The notes: generated from the letters alone by a model not told the origin. A stretch of 32,396 nt of DNA from Bacillus sp. FJAT-27251 (GCF_001273925.1 NZ_LIGG01000001.1:1513783-1546178); one strand, 5' to 3'. Counted from the stretch's first letter, positions 9,000 through 16,789 are shown. A program made the numbers and translations.

Positions 9000-9038
9000 G
9001 GCTGTTCAAAATCCCACCGACTTTGGACAGCCTGTTTG
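9000..9038. terminator. Bidirectional hairpin terminator between XRE gene and DUF192 gene
   Basis: GGCTGTTCAAA (9000-9010) pairs with TTTGGACAGCC (9022-9032), 11 pairs with one G-U and an 11-base loop. It lies between the convergent stops at 8976 and 9043. T-rich sequence follows on both strands, although neither tract is long. Confidence 0.6.
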
Positions 9039-9042
9039 AAGT

Positions 9043-9369
9043 TTATAAGTTAACATACTCACCTTTTAATAAATTCAATTCCCTAATTGCTCCTGAGGGC
9101 AGCTCCACAACAGAATGGGCCCTTGGAACTGGTTTTACAAACCTCCAGGGCCTAAGTTCCTCGATCAATTCAACGACTCTCCCTTCCTTACTGATAAAAA
9201 CCGCATCAATCGCAAAGTTCATAAAGCACATATGAATCGAATTGCAAGGTGTAATCCAAAGTCCTTCCTCCACTAAAGGATCCTTCCTGAACATCAAACC
9301 TCTTAATCTCTTTCCGAATGAATCTGCCTTACTTATGCGATATGGCAATGTTCGCTTTAATTCTTCCAT
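9043..9369 (-). CDS. DUF192 family protein
   Basis: A 108-residue protein that is essentially one DUF192 domain: GKRLRGLMFRKDPLVEEG, ITPCNSIHMCFMNFAIDAVFIS and RVVELIEELRPWRFVKPVPRAHSVVELPSG follow the family pattern. The role is unknown; some members are exported, but no clear signal peptide is visible here. The ATG (complement of 9367-9369) is preceded on its strand by a GAGG-type site. It runs opposite to all neighbours, sharing the divergent intergenic region 9370-9655 with flp. The adjacency to a Tad/Flp operon may be functional, for example in pilus assembly or regulation, but that is inference. Confidence 0.85.
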   Translation of the reverse strand: MEELKRTLPYRISKADSFGKRLRGLMFRKDPLVEEGLWITPCNSIHMCFMNFAIDAVFISKEGRVVELIEELRPWRFVKPVPRAHSVVELPSGAIRELNLLKGEYVNL

Positions 9370-9393
9370 CCTCGTATCTCCCTTCGTCTTTTT

Positions 9394-9616
9394 GTTCTGT
9401 ATATTGAATATACTCTAAGTTTTATTTATTCTCAATACTGAACAAAGTAGAATCTTGTCGTTTTTTATTTAGAACAAAATATAGGAAAATGTATTTACTT
9501 TACAGGTTATATGAACTATTATTTACTCAAGGGTTGTTCATTAAATAGAACAATTGAACGAAAGAGATTCAGATTGATCAATCAGAATCGTTCAACAAAA
9601 GTTCATTAAAATGAAC
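9394..9616. promoter_or_regulatory. GTTC/GAAC inverted-repeat array upstream of flp
   Basis: About ten GTTC or GAAC tetramers occur in 223 bases of the DUF192-flp intergenic region. They include TTGTTC/GAACAA (9534-9539 and 9548-9553), TTGAACG/CGTTCAA (9554-9560 and 9589-9595) surrounding a near-palindrome centred on GATTGATCAATC, and a palindrome GTTCATT-AA-AATGAAC (9601-9616). The three dyad centres are 31 and 34 bases apart, about three helical turns. The half-sites resemble the GTTCT-type sites reported for SinR. Binding of one or both XRE paralogs is a reasonable inference. Confidence 0.55.
9494..9522 (+). promoter_or_regulatory. Candidate sigma-A promoter of flp
   Basis: TTTACT (9494-9499) and TATTAT (9517-9522) are separated by 17 bases. 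This would start transcription near 9529 and place several GTTC/GAAC palindromes in the initially transcribed region. The -35 element matches only four of six consensus bases, so the call is tentative. Confidence 0.35.
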
Positions 9617-9655
9617 AAGACTAAAAAATACTTTTATATTTTAGGAGGAAGAACC

Positions 9656-9820
9656 ATGTTAGAAAAAATGAAAAATTTGGTTGTGGAAGAAGAAGGACAA
9701 GCGATGACAGAATACGGTTTGATAATCGCATTGGTTGCAGTTGTTGTTGTTGGTGCTATAGCTACAATTGGAACAAAGCTGAATGGGAAATTTGGTGAAA
9801 TTGTCACTAAGCTTGGCTAA
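9656..9820 (+). CDS. flp: Flp/Fap-type pilin
   Basis: Major pilin of the Tad pilus, 54 residues. After the leader MLEKMKNLVVEEEG the prepilin peptidase should cut before QAMTEYGLI: Gly at -1, Glu at +5 and Tyr at +6 match the Flp consensus. A single hydrophobic helix (LIIALVAVVVVGAIATIG) follows, then a short polar tail. The ATG at 9656 has GGAGG at 9644-9648; the ATG at 9611 lies upstream of that site inside the operator-like region. It is the first gene of the Tad operon and is separated from tadV by a perfect palindrome. Mature subunits polymerise into the surface pilus used for adhesion. Confidence 0.95.
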   Translation: MLEKMKNLVVEEEGQAMTEYGLIIALVAVVVVGAIATIGTKLNGKFGEIVTKLG

Positions 9821-9836
9821 AAAAGTTAAGTGAAAC

Positions 9837-9864
9837 ACAGCCCTACTTAATTAAGTAGGGCTGT
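9837..9864 (+). terminator. Perfect 28-base palindrome after flp (partial terminator or mRNA stabiliser)
   Basis: ACAGCCCTACTTAA is followed immediately by its exact reverse complement TTAAGTAGGGCTGT. As RNA it makes a long hairpin 17 bases after the flp stop. Only a short, non-T-rich tail (AATTCT) follows, so it may terminate poorly or protect the 3' end of a short flp mRNA. Either would give much more pilin than assembly proteins. Confidence 0.6.
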
Positions 9865-9890
9865 AATTCTAACAAATGAGGTAAAAATAT

Positions 9891-10403
9891 ATGTTAATTC
9901 TTTCAATACTTATTACTGTATTGCTGGTCTCGTTAATAACGGACGTTAAAAAAAGGAAAATATTAAACATTGTTACCATTCCCTCGACACTGATCGGCAT
10001 TACTTATTACTCAATAACTCTAGGTTTGTCCGGCTTTCTTTTTAGCGGCCAAGGGTTTCTAGTAGGGCTTAGTCTTCTTCTAATTCCATATCTTCTAGGG
10101 GGGATGGGTGCTGGTGATATAAAACTCATGGCTGCAATTGGGGCGTTGATGGGGACGACATTTGTTTTCTACTCTTTCCTCTATACCGCACTAATTGGAG
10201 GGGTAATTGCAATACTATTGCTTTTTAAGCAAAAAGGTTTTTCAAATTCCGTGAGGTCTTTATTTTTCCATATCTTTTTCTATAAAAGCAGTATTGGGTC
10301 ATTGCTTCACCTAGGAAAGGTAGAGCGTCCCCGTATCTCCTTCCCCTACGGCGTAGCCATCGTCCTTGGCACATTCTGCACTCTAATCTGGGGTGGTTTT
10401 TAA
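9891..10403 (+). CDS. tadV: Prepilin peptidase, A24 family (TadV/CpaA)
   Basis: Membrane aspartic protease of 170 residues that cleaves the Flp pilin and the TadE/TadG pseudopilins. The two catalytic aspartates are visible: Asp18 in SLITDVKKRKILN and Asp76 in GGMGAGDIKLMAAIG. About six hydrophobic segments are present. It lacks the N-terminal methyltransferase domain of PilD-type enzymes, as is usual for TadV. GAGGT lies eight bases before the ATG. Its stop overlaps the tadE start by one base (TAATG). Confidence 0.93.
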   Translation: MLILSILITVLLVSLITDVKKRKILNIVTIPSTLIGITYYSITLGLSGFLFSGQGFLVGLSLLLIPYLLGGMGAGDIKLMAAIGALMGTTFVFYSFLYTALIGGVIAILLLFKQKGFSNSVRSLFFHIFFYKSSIGSLLHLGKVERPRISFPYGVAIVLGTFCTLIWGGF

Positions 10404-10798
10404 TGAAATCAGAAAAAGGACAGTCGCTGGTCGAATTTGCACTGGTCCTGCCTCTGTTGATGATGTTGTTGTTTGGAATTATTGATTTTGGACGCATTTT
10501 TCATGCATACCTAACGATTGATCATGCCGGCAGGGAAGCTGCCAGGGCTGCGAGTGTGGGGAAAACATACTCCGAAGCAAGTCAAGTTGCCGTCAAAACA
10601 GCTGCAGGCATCAACTTGAACAAGTCCGGAGCCTCTGTAACGATTACTCCTCCTTCAGACCCTGCAAAATCCTATCCTTCCGGAACAGATGTGAAGGTGA
10701 CCATCACCTATCCCATCGATTTTCTAACTCCTATAATCGGCCAATTAATTGGCGGAAGCTTTAATCTTACTGATACCACTGTGATGAGGGTGGAATGA
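10403..10798 (+). CDS. tadE: TadE-like pseudopilin
   Basis: A 131-residue minor pilin-like protein. The N-terminus KSEKGQSLVEFALVLPLLMMLLFGIIDFGR is the hallmark of the TadE family: a short charged leader, Gly before QSLVEF as probable processing site, and one hydrophobic helix. The remainder (AGREAARAASVG, then a beta-rich domain) should lie outside the membrane. It overlaps tadV by one base and is followed directly by tadG. It probably helps initiate or anchor the pilus. Confidence 0.92.
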   Translation: MKSEKGQSLVEFALVLPLLMMLLFGIIDFGRIFHAYLTIDHAGREAARAASVGKTYSEASQVAVKTAAGINLNKSGASVTITPPSDPAKSYPSGTDVKVTITYPIDFLTPIIGQLIGGSFNLTDTTVMRVE

Positions 10799-10799
10799 A

Positions 10800-11720
10800 A
10801 TGTTTAAGAAATTGTTACAATCCATGAATTTGAAAGATGAAAACGGTGCGGCACTTGTCATTGTGGCTATCTCCATGACAGTTCTTCTTGGCTTCACCGC
10901 TTTGGTAATAGATGTGGGACAAATGTATTTGGAAAAAAGCAAAGTCCAGAAAGCTGTGGACGCGGCCGCTCTTGCCGGAGCTCAGAAATTATTGGGGGAT
11001 GCCAGCACCAGTGTCAATGATGCAAAGGCGGCAGCCAGGGAGATTGCTGAAAAGAACGGCTACACTCCCGACAGCATTGAGGCTGTGCATAAATCCTACA
11101 TAAAGGTAAAGAAAGAAGCAAAAGTTCCTCTTACTTTTGCAAGGGTTTTTGGCCTTACAGAAGCGGATGTACCCGCATCCGCAAAAGTAATTGTTGGCCC
11201 TCTAGTCTCGACTTCCGGAATTTCACCCATTGCGGTTGCCAAGGACACGATTCCGAACGGTACCATCTTAAACTGTGGCAGCAGTAAACATGTTACAGGC
11301 AATTGCGGTTTTATAAGAGTAGACGGTACAGGAGCAAATGAGCTTAAAGCAGCATTTATAAATGGAGGATCTTATACGGCAAAAACAACAGTCGATACGG
11401 AAAAGGGCGAGATGAAAGGTCCGGTTGAAGCTGCTGTTACGGAGATTATCAGCCAGGACGCTGGAAAACCCCATTGCCAATCCGCATCAACAGCGGACAA
11501 AAACTGCAGCCGGGTCATTTATGTGGCGGTGATTGATACATGGGAAGGTGTAAATAACAGCGTCGAAATTATTGGATTCGCCGCCTACTGGGTGGAGAAA
11601 TACGATAAGGGAACGAACCAATTTATCGGCCATTTTATGAATATGGTAGCAGCCGGAGAGATTGCCAAGCCTGGCACCATTGGAGCCTACGGTGTTTACG
11701 GGATGAAATTGGATGAATAA
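10800..11720 (+). CDS. tadG: TadG-like pilus assembly protein
   Basis: A 306-residue protein with the TadG-like N-terminal pattern: DENGAALVIVAISMTVLLGFTALVIDVGQMYLEKSKVQKAVDAAALAGAQ, meaning one membrane anchor followed by the conserved Asp-Ala-Ala-Ala-Leu-Ala-Gly helix (PF13400 type). The large external domain contains four cysteines in two close pairs (NCGSSKHVTGNC and HCQSASTADKNC) that could form disulfides in the oxidising exterior. It starts one base after the tadE stop. It is presumed to be a tip or anchoring pseudopilin; the external domain shows no von Willebrand A motif that I recognise. Confidence 0.85.
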   Translation: MFKKLLQSMNLKDENGAALVIVAISMTVLLGFTALVIDVGQMYLEKSKVQKAVDAAALAGAQKLLGDASTSVNDAKAAAREIAEKNGYTPDSIEAVHKSYIKVKKEAKVPLTFARVFGLTEADVPASAKVIVGPLVSTSGISPIAVAKDTIPNGTILNCGSSKHVTGNCGFIRVDGTGANELKAAFINGGSYTAKTTVDTEKGEMKGPVEAAVTEIISQDAGKPHCQSASTADKNCSRVIYVAVIDTWEGVNNSVEIIGFAAYWVEKYDKGTNQFIGHFMNMVAAGEIAKPGTIGAYGVYGMKLDE

Positions 11721-11753
11721 GGAAAATCGTACATCAAAAGATGGGGGATCAAA

Positions 11754-12350
11754 ATGAACTTAAAGAAGATTTGGATATGGTCATTAATCCTGGGGATGAC
11801 AGTTGCGGTGTTTGCCTATTTTACCGTTCTGCCGAATGAGTCGGCATCTACGGCAACAAACACGGAAGAGGTAAAGAACGATCAAGCGGAGGAGGAAGCC
11901 GAGGTTGTGGAGGAGGATCCTTTTAAAAGAGAAATCGCCAACCCAATGGTCGAGATAGCAAAAGGGTTAAGGGCGATCTCGATTAATGTGGATCTTGCAC
12001 CTGGCGTCTCGGGTTATGTCGAACCTGAGTCAAAGGTCGACGTCATTGCCTATGAAACGACTAAAGATGAAAAAAAGAAAAAAGAATACAAATCTGCAGT
12101 CCTGATTCTTGAAAATGTAAAGGTTCTCACATCAGGAAAATCCGCCGATACGAAACAAGAGGCGCTTCACTACCAAACCGTCACTCTCGAAGTAACCCCG
12201 GAACAAGGCGTCATGCTGGGGCTTGCCTCAAGGGATAAAGACGGATTTTACTTAATGCTCCGGAATGAGCTGGATACCCAGACCGGCAAGCAAGGCTACA
12301 AGGAAACCAGAGAAGTGATTAAAGAAGACAAGGAGGAAGATAAGAAATGA
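11754..12350 (+). CDS. cpaB: CpaB/RcpC-like Flp pilus assembly protein, SAF region reduced
   Basis: A 198-residue protein with one N-terminal membrane anchor (IWIWSLILGMTVAVFAYFTV), then an acidic linker rich in Glu and Asp (about residues 35-60), then an RcpC-like domain: RAISINVDLAPGVSGYVEPESKVDVIAYET and QTVTLEVTPEQGVMLGLAS. Standard CpaB proteins carry a SAF domain before the RcpC part; here the linker seems to replace it. GGGGG precedes the ATG at 11754. The stop overlaps tadZ by ATGA. The partner is probably the external part of the pilus machine, since monoderms lack the secretin. Confidence 0.82.
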   Translation: MNLKKIWIWSLILGMTVAVFAYFTVLPNESASTATNTEEVKNDQAEEEAEVVEEDPFKREIANPMVEIAKGLRAISINVDLAPGVSGYVEPESKVDVIAYETTKDEKKKKEYKSAVLILENVKVLTSGKSADTKQEALHYQTVTLEVTPEQGVMLGLASRDKDGFYLMLRNELDTQTGKQGYKETREVIKEDKEEDKK

Positions 12351-13537
12351 GCATAAGCTGGTACTACTTTTCCGATACCAATACACCGCCGGGAGAAATT
12401 GAAGCTTATTTGGCTAAAAAGGAGTTTTCGCTAGTCAAAACGAACGACATTGGAGCCATTCACCGCCACTTGATGGAAGACCACCAGGCTGTGCTGTTTC
12501 TTAGGGCAAACTCCATCTATAACGTGTATGATCTTTGCCAGGAAATTTCCGTTCTTTACCCGCATGTTTATATTGTTTTAATCGTTCCTGACAATATGGA
12601 AAACCTGAAAAAGGCCATGCATATGGGAGCTTCCGATATTCTGCGGACTTCCTACTCCTATGAGGAGTTAAAAGAGTCATTCCAACAGGCAAAAAAGTAC
12701 ATGGAACACCGGGCCGAAAAGAGCAGCGGGCAGCCAGCGTTCATAAAGGGAAAAAGCAGGGTGATCGCCGTTTCCGGGCCAAAGGGCGGAGTGGGGAAAA
12801 CCTCGCTTGCCGTTAACCTGGCGATTGCTTCTGCAAAAAAAGGCAAACGGGTGGCTGTTATTGATGCCCATATCCAGTTTGGCGATATTGCGATGTATTT
12901 TAATGAAAAACCGAAACGAACCATCTATGAATGGGTGAAGGAAGCCTATGGCCGATCCACCTATTCCATCGACCAATATATGATGAAACACGATAGCGGC
13001 GTCTCCTTCCTAGCTGCTCCGCCACGCCCCGAATTCTTTGAAGGAATTACAGAGGAACATATCAAGGCAGCCATCGAGGAAGCCAAGAAACAATTTGACA
13101 TTGTCTTCATTGATCTTCCAGGCTATTTATCCGAAATCCACATCAGCTGTCTGGACTCCGCAGATGATATTTTGCTGCTATTTACAAACGATATCTCTGT
13201 GCTGAGAACCACTAAGCTTTATCTTGAAACTTTGGAAACCATTAATCTGAAAGACAAAGTAAAACTAATTTTAAATATGCATTCCAAGAAACAAGGCCTC
13301 GAGTTAAAGAAGGTAGAGGAAATCTTTGATCTCAAAATCCATGCCACATTGCCAAAACAGGAAAAAATAGCTGCCTCCGCGATCTCAACAGGCTGGCCTT
13401 TTGTCCTGGCGGATGCCAGAAGTCAATTAAGCAAAGGTGTCCTTCAGCTGTCCGAGAAGCTTTATGAGCAGGAAGTACCTAAGCTTGTGACAGAGAAAAG
13501 GAAGAAAATAAAACGAAGAATCTTATTAAAAGCTTAG
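12347..13537 (+). CDS. tadZ: TadZ/CpaE-like MinD-family ATPase
   Basis: A 396-residue cytoplasmic protein thought to localise the Tad machine. Residues about 1-120 look like an atypical receiver domain (FSLVKTNDIGAIHRHLMEDH, then VYIVLIVPD and MGASDIL) without the standard phosphoacceptor pattern. Residues about 135-370 are a ParA/MinD ATPase with deviant Walker A KGGVGKTS at 146-153, VIDAHIQFGDIAMYF and FIDLPGYLSEI. The C-terminus ends in a basic stretch (KRKKIKRRILLK), perhaps membrane-targeting. It is translationally coupled to cpaB by ATGA overlap and precedes tadA. Confidence 0.92.
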   Translation: MSISWYYFSDTNTPPGEIEAYLAKKEFSLVKTNDIGAIHRHLMEDHQAVLFLRANSIYNVYDLCQEISVLYPHVYIVLIVPDNMENLKKAMHMGASDILRTSYSYEELKESFQQAKKYMEHRAEKSSGQPAFIKGKSRVIAVSGPKGGVGKTSLAVNLAIASAKKGKRVAVIDAHIQFGDIAMYFNEKPKRTIYEWVKEAYGRSTYSIDQYMMKHDSGVSFLAAPPRPEFFEGITEEHIKAAIEEAKKQFDIVFIDLPGYLSEIHISCLDSADDILLLFTNDISVLRTTKLYLETLETINLKDKVKLILNMHSKKQGLELKKVEEIFDLKIHATLPKQEKIAASAISTGWPFVLADARSQLSKGVLQLSEKLYEQEVPKLVTEKRKKIKRRILLKA

Positions 13538-13550
13538 GGAGGGAAGGGGC

Positions 13551-14888
13551 TTGTCACTTTTTAATCGGTATAAAGAAGAAGCTGCTGCAGGCGTTGAGGC
13601 TTCTCCGCAAAAGCAGGTCGTACAGAAGTCGAAAGGCTATTGGGAAATTGAATCTACCCTTCACACGTACCTGCTGGATGAGCTGAAAAAATACCCTGGT
13701 CAAAGCACAGAGGAAGAAACCAGGAAGATTGACGAGCTAAGCCAGGCATACTTTGAGGAAAAAGAAAGCCGTCTTAGCTTCGAAGAAAAGCAGGAAATCA
13801 TCGAATCTGTCAAATATGAATTATTGGCCTATGGACCAATAACCCCTTTGCTCGAGAACTCGCTGGTCAGTGAAGTCATGGTGAACAGCCCGGGTGAAAT
13901 TTATTATGAAAAAAATGGGAAGCTGCTCCGCAGTGATGCGGTTTTTCAGGATGACCAGCATGTGCTTCGAGTCATCGAAAAAATCGTGTCGCCCATTGGC
14001 CGGCGCGTGGATGAAAGTTCGCCAATGGTTGATGCCCGTCTGCCTGACGGTTCCCGTGTGAATGCGATCATCCCGCCGCTCGCATTAAAAGGGCCGAGCC
14101 TGACAATTCGTAAATTTTCGGACAAGCCGTTTACCATCAATGATTTAATCCGGTTTGGAACTCTCAGCAGCGATATGGCGCAGTTCCTGGACATCTGTGT
14201 AAAATCCAAACTGAATATTTTTATCTCTGGAGGTACTGGTTCGGGGAAAACCTCCACTCTTAATGTGCTGTCTTCCTTTATCCCCAACGAGGACCGCATC
14301 GTGACAATCGAGGATGCGGCAGAGCTGAAGCTGAATCAGGACCATATCGTTTCACTGGAGTCCAGGCCGCCAAACATTGAGGGGAAAGGGCATATCTCCA
14401 TCCGGGATCTTGTGCGGAACTCACTCAGGATGCGCCCTGACCGGATTGTCGTTGGAGAGGTCCGGGGTGCTGAAGCGCTTGATATGCTGCAGGCGATGAA
14501 TACGGGCCACGATGGCAGCTTGAGCACGGGCCATGCCAACTCGCCGAGGGATATTATTTCACGCCTGGAGACAATGGTTATGATGGCGGGGTTTGATTTG
14601 CCAGTGAGAGCGATACGTGAACAAATTGCCGGTGCCATTGATCTGATTGTCCAGCAGGCTAGATTGAAGGATGGCACTAGAAAAATCACCCACATCACCG
14701 AAGTGCTCGGAATGGAAGGCGACACGATCGTTCTCCAGGACTTGTATTTATTCAGGGAAACAGGCTTTGGCACTGATGGCAGAATTCAAGGGCAATTTGT
14801 TTCGACAGGCATTCGTCCAAACTTCACCGAGCAGCTGGAGATGAACGGATACGAAGTGCCTGCATCCTGGTTTGCGAGAGAGTGGTAG
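13551..14888 (+). CDS. tadA: TadA/CpaF secretion ATPase
   Basis: The hexameric motor of the Tad pilus, 445 residues. Seen motifs: the N-terminal domain LLAYGPITPLLENSLVSEVMVNSPGEIYYE, Walker A GGTGSGKT at 227-234, the Asp box IVTIEDAAELKL, the Walker B region RIVVGEVRGAEALDMLQAMNTGHDG and the His box STGHANSPRD. Together these mark the type II/IV secretion ATPase CpaF group. The start is TTG at 13551 behind a GGGAGGGAAGGGG stretch; no ATG lies near. It overlaps the tadB reading frame only if the GTG start of tadB is used. Confidence 0.95.
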   Translation: MSLFNRYKEEAAAGVEASPQKQVVQKSKGYWEIESTLHTYLLDELKKYPGQSTEEETRKIDELSQAYFEEKESRLSFEEKQEIIESVKYELLAYGPITPLLENSLVSEVMVNSPGEIYYEKNGKLLRSDAVFQDDQHVLRVIEKIVSPIGRRVDESSPMVDARLPDGSRVNAIIPPLALKGPSLTIRKFSDKPFTINDLIRFGTLSSDMAQFLDICVKSKLNIFISGGTGSGKTSTLNVLSSFIPNEDRIVTIEDAAELKLNQDHIVSLESRPPNIEGKGHISIRDLVRNSLRMRPDRIVVGEVRGAEALDMLQAMNTGHDGSLSTGHANSPRDIISRLETMVMMAGFDLPVRAIREQIAGAIDLIVQQARLKDGTRKITHITEVLGMEGDTIVLQDLYLFRETGFGTDGRIQGQFVSTGIRPNFTEQLEMNGYEVPASWFAREW

Positions 14889-14890
14889 AG

Positions 14891-15853
14891 ATGGAAGAAA
14901 TTCGTTTGCTCACTGCTATTTTCATAATTACTAGTCTTGTATGTTTCCTGTTTCTTAAAAGTGCAAGCAAAAAAAGGAACATCGCAAAACGAGTGGAAAC
15001 CTTCTTGCCCGCCGATCACCAGGAAGAGTCCAGCAAGCCGGACGGGCAAAAATCCAATCCACTTAAAAATATGGTTTCGTCTTTTTCAAAGGTTTTGCAA
15101 AACGTGGAGTTCAGTAAAAAAACGGAGAAGCTTCTGCTTGAAGCGGGAAGCCATTTAAAGCCTGAAGAGTTCTTCGTCCTTAAACTTTTCACCGTGGCTG
15201 CTTTGGGACTGTTTGTCTATGTAATGGCTTTGCCATGGTACATGTATTTGGCCGCATTTCTGGCCGGTTTTATTGTTCCGGATGTCTACATGAAGCGGAA
15301 GCGGACGAAGCGCTTAAAGCTGATTTCCTATCAGCTGGTGGAAATCCTGGGAATGATGGCCAATTCCATGCGTGCCGGCTTCAGTTTTATGCAGGCGATG
15401 CAGCTGGTTGGCAAGGAAATGCCGGATCCGCTTGGTCCTGAGTTTGAACGGGTCGTCCGTCAGGCTGGCCTGGGTATCCCGCTTGATGAAGTGTTTCAGG
15501 AGCTGGTCGAGCGCCTTCCGAATAAGGAGCTGGAAGTGGTTGTCCGAGCAATCCTCGCACAGCGGAAAAGCGGCGGCAATCTGGCAGCACTGATGGAAAC
15601 AATGGAAGAAACCGTCCGCGGCCGGATTCGAATCTTGGAGGAACTGAACACCCTGACAGCACAAGGGAGGATGTCTTCCTGGGTCATCACCCTGCTGCCG
15701 GTAGGGTTGGGTTTGTATCTGGCAACGGCCAATAAGGATTACTTCGGTCCGATGCTTGATCATCCGCTTGGTCTGGTCATGCTGTCAATGGCCGGTGTCT
15801 CCATCATCATCGGTTGGCTTTTTATCCAAAAAATTATCAAAATCGAGGTGTAG
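14891..15853 (+). CDS. tadB: TadB-like inner membrane platform protein
   Basis: A 320-residue membrane platform protein of the GspF/TadB type. It has an N-terminal hydrophobic segment, two central ones (AALGLFVYVMALPWYMYLA and following), a cytoplasmic GspF domain with SMRAGFSFMQAMQLVGKEMPDPLGPEFERV and RLPNKELEVVVRAILAQRKSGGNLAALMETM, and two C-terminal membrane segments. I prefer the ATG at 14891 (GAGAG about ten bases upstream); a GTG at 14882 overlapping the tadA stop is possible and would add three residues. It should pair with TadC to form the platform that TadA drives. Confidence 0.92.
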   Translation: MEEIRLLTAIFIITSLVCFLFLKSASKKRNIAKRVETFLPADHQEESSKPDGQKSNPLKNMVSSFSKVLQNVEFSKKTEKLLLEAGSHLKPEEFFVLKLFTVAALGLFVYVMALPWYMYLAAFLAGFIVPDVYMKRKRTKRLKLISYQLVEILGMMANSMRAGFSFMQAMQLVGKEMPDPLGPEFERVVRQAGLGIPLDEVFQELVERLPNKELEVVVRAILAQRKSGGNLAALMETMEETVRGRIRILEELNTLTAQGRMSSWVITLLPVGLGLYLATANKDYFGPMLDHPLGLVMLSMAGVSIIIGWLFIQKIIKIEV

Positions 15854-15856
15854 GAA

Positions 15857-16789
15857 ATGGTGAATTTGCTTCTTCTCCTGCTGTCAGCGGGATTCTTTAC
15901 CGTTACAATCGCAGCCGTCATGCTTACCCTCTTTCGCCGGAGCCTGGCATTCGACAAACGGGTAACCATGTATTTTGGTGACATTTCCAGGCCGGAAGTG
16001 GCAGCGGCGGCTACCAAAAACAAAACTGGAATGCTCTCGGGATTATTAAAATTTTACTGGGAAAAAGGAATTTTGCATTTAAATAAAAAGGTATCGCGTA
16101 CTGAAAAGAAAAAGCTGGATTCCCTCTTGAGGGACGCAGGACATCCCTTCAAGTCGGCCGCTGAATTCCGGCTATTCCAAATGGTGCTTGGTGCAGGTGC
16201 CGGAGCATTCTTTGCCTTCTTAATGGTACCGAATGCGGAAAAGGCGGCAAGCGGGTGGATGCTGGCATTCACCGTTGCACTTCTTGGTTTCCGGCTTCCT
16301 GTTTTCTTTCTGGGGAAAAAGGCGACAGCCAGGGTTAAGCAGATTAATAAGGATATGCCGGATTTCTTCGATACCGTCAACCTGCTGCTTGAAGCGGGCA
16401 TGGGGCTGGACTTGGCCCTTGCAGAGGTATCCCGGAAATTAACGGGGCCTCTTGCCGATGAATTCAAGCAGGCCCTTGAGGACATGAAACTGGGAATGTC
16501 CCGCAGAGAGGCGTTTTATGAATTAAGAAAGCGGGTGCCCTCCGATTCCTTTCAAAGTGTCATCAACTCTTTAATACAAGCGGACCAATTGGGAATCGGA
16601 ATGGCCAAGGTGCTTGGAAATGTAACCAGGAGGGTCAGGGAACAGCGTAGGGAAGCGGCACGTGAACAGGCGATGAAAGCGCCGGTTAAAATGTTGTTTC
16701 CAATGGTGTTTTTCATCTTTCCATCCCTGTTTATTGTCATCCTTGGACCGCTCGTGATCACGCTTGTAACCAAAGGGTTGGGCGGATAA
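15857..16789 (+). CDS. tadC: TadC-like inner membrane platform protein
   Basis: A 310-residue GspF-domain membrane protein, paralogous in design to TadB. Seen: N-terminal membrane segment, LLRDAGHPFKSAAEFRLFQM, then MPDFFDTVNLLLEAGMGLDLALAEVSRKLTGPLADEF and SFQSVINSLIQADQLGIGMAKVLGNVTRRVREQRREAAREQA, typical of TadC, and a C-terminal hydrophobic segment. It follows tadB by three bases and precedes the second XRE regulator by 30 bases, with no terminator between. It completes the assembly platform of the pilus. Confidence 0.92.
   Translation: MVNLLLLLLSAGFFTVTIAAVMLTLFRRSLAFDKRVTMYFGDISRPEVAAAATKNKTGMLSGLLKFYWEKGILHLNKKVSRTEKKKLDSLLRDAGHPFKSAAEFRLFQMVLGAGAGAFFAFLMVPNAEKAASGWMLAFTVALLGFRLPVFFLGKKATARVKQINKDMPDFFDTVNLLLEAGMGLDLALAEVSRKLTGPLADEFKQALEDMKLGMSRREAFYELRKRVPSDSFQSVINSLIQADQLGIGMAKVLGNVTRRVREQRREAAREQAMKAPVKMLFPMVFFIFPSLFIVILGPLVITLVTKGLGG

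Noticed and set aside
8894-9235. Plus-strand ORF of 113 codons
   Set aside because: It overlaps the XRE gene end, runs through the terminator hairpin and is antisense to the well-supported DUF192 gene.
9841-9880. Palindrome after flp as a recombination or attachment site
   Set aside because: No second copy, integrase or target duplication is visible; a post-transcriptional role after a pilin gene is simpler.
11611-12445. GAACGAAC sequences near 11612 and AACGAAC near 12440 as further operator sites
   Set aside because: Both lie inside coding sequence of tadG and tadZ, encode ordinary residues and lack dyad partners.
15314-15763. Minus-strand ORFs of up to 149 codons inside tadB
   Set aside because: They are antisense shadows of a clear TadB gene, with Cys/His/Gln-rich composition typical of such shadows and no ribosome site.
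9656-16789. Absence of secretin (RcpA) and TadD as a sign of a broken Tad operon
   Set aside because: Monoderm Tad systems lack the outer-membrane secretin, and all genes present are intact.
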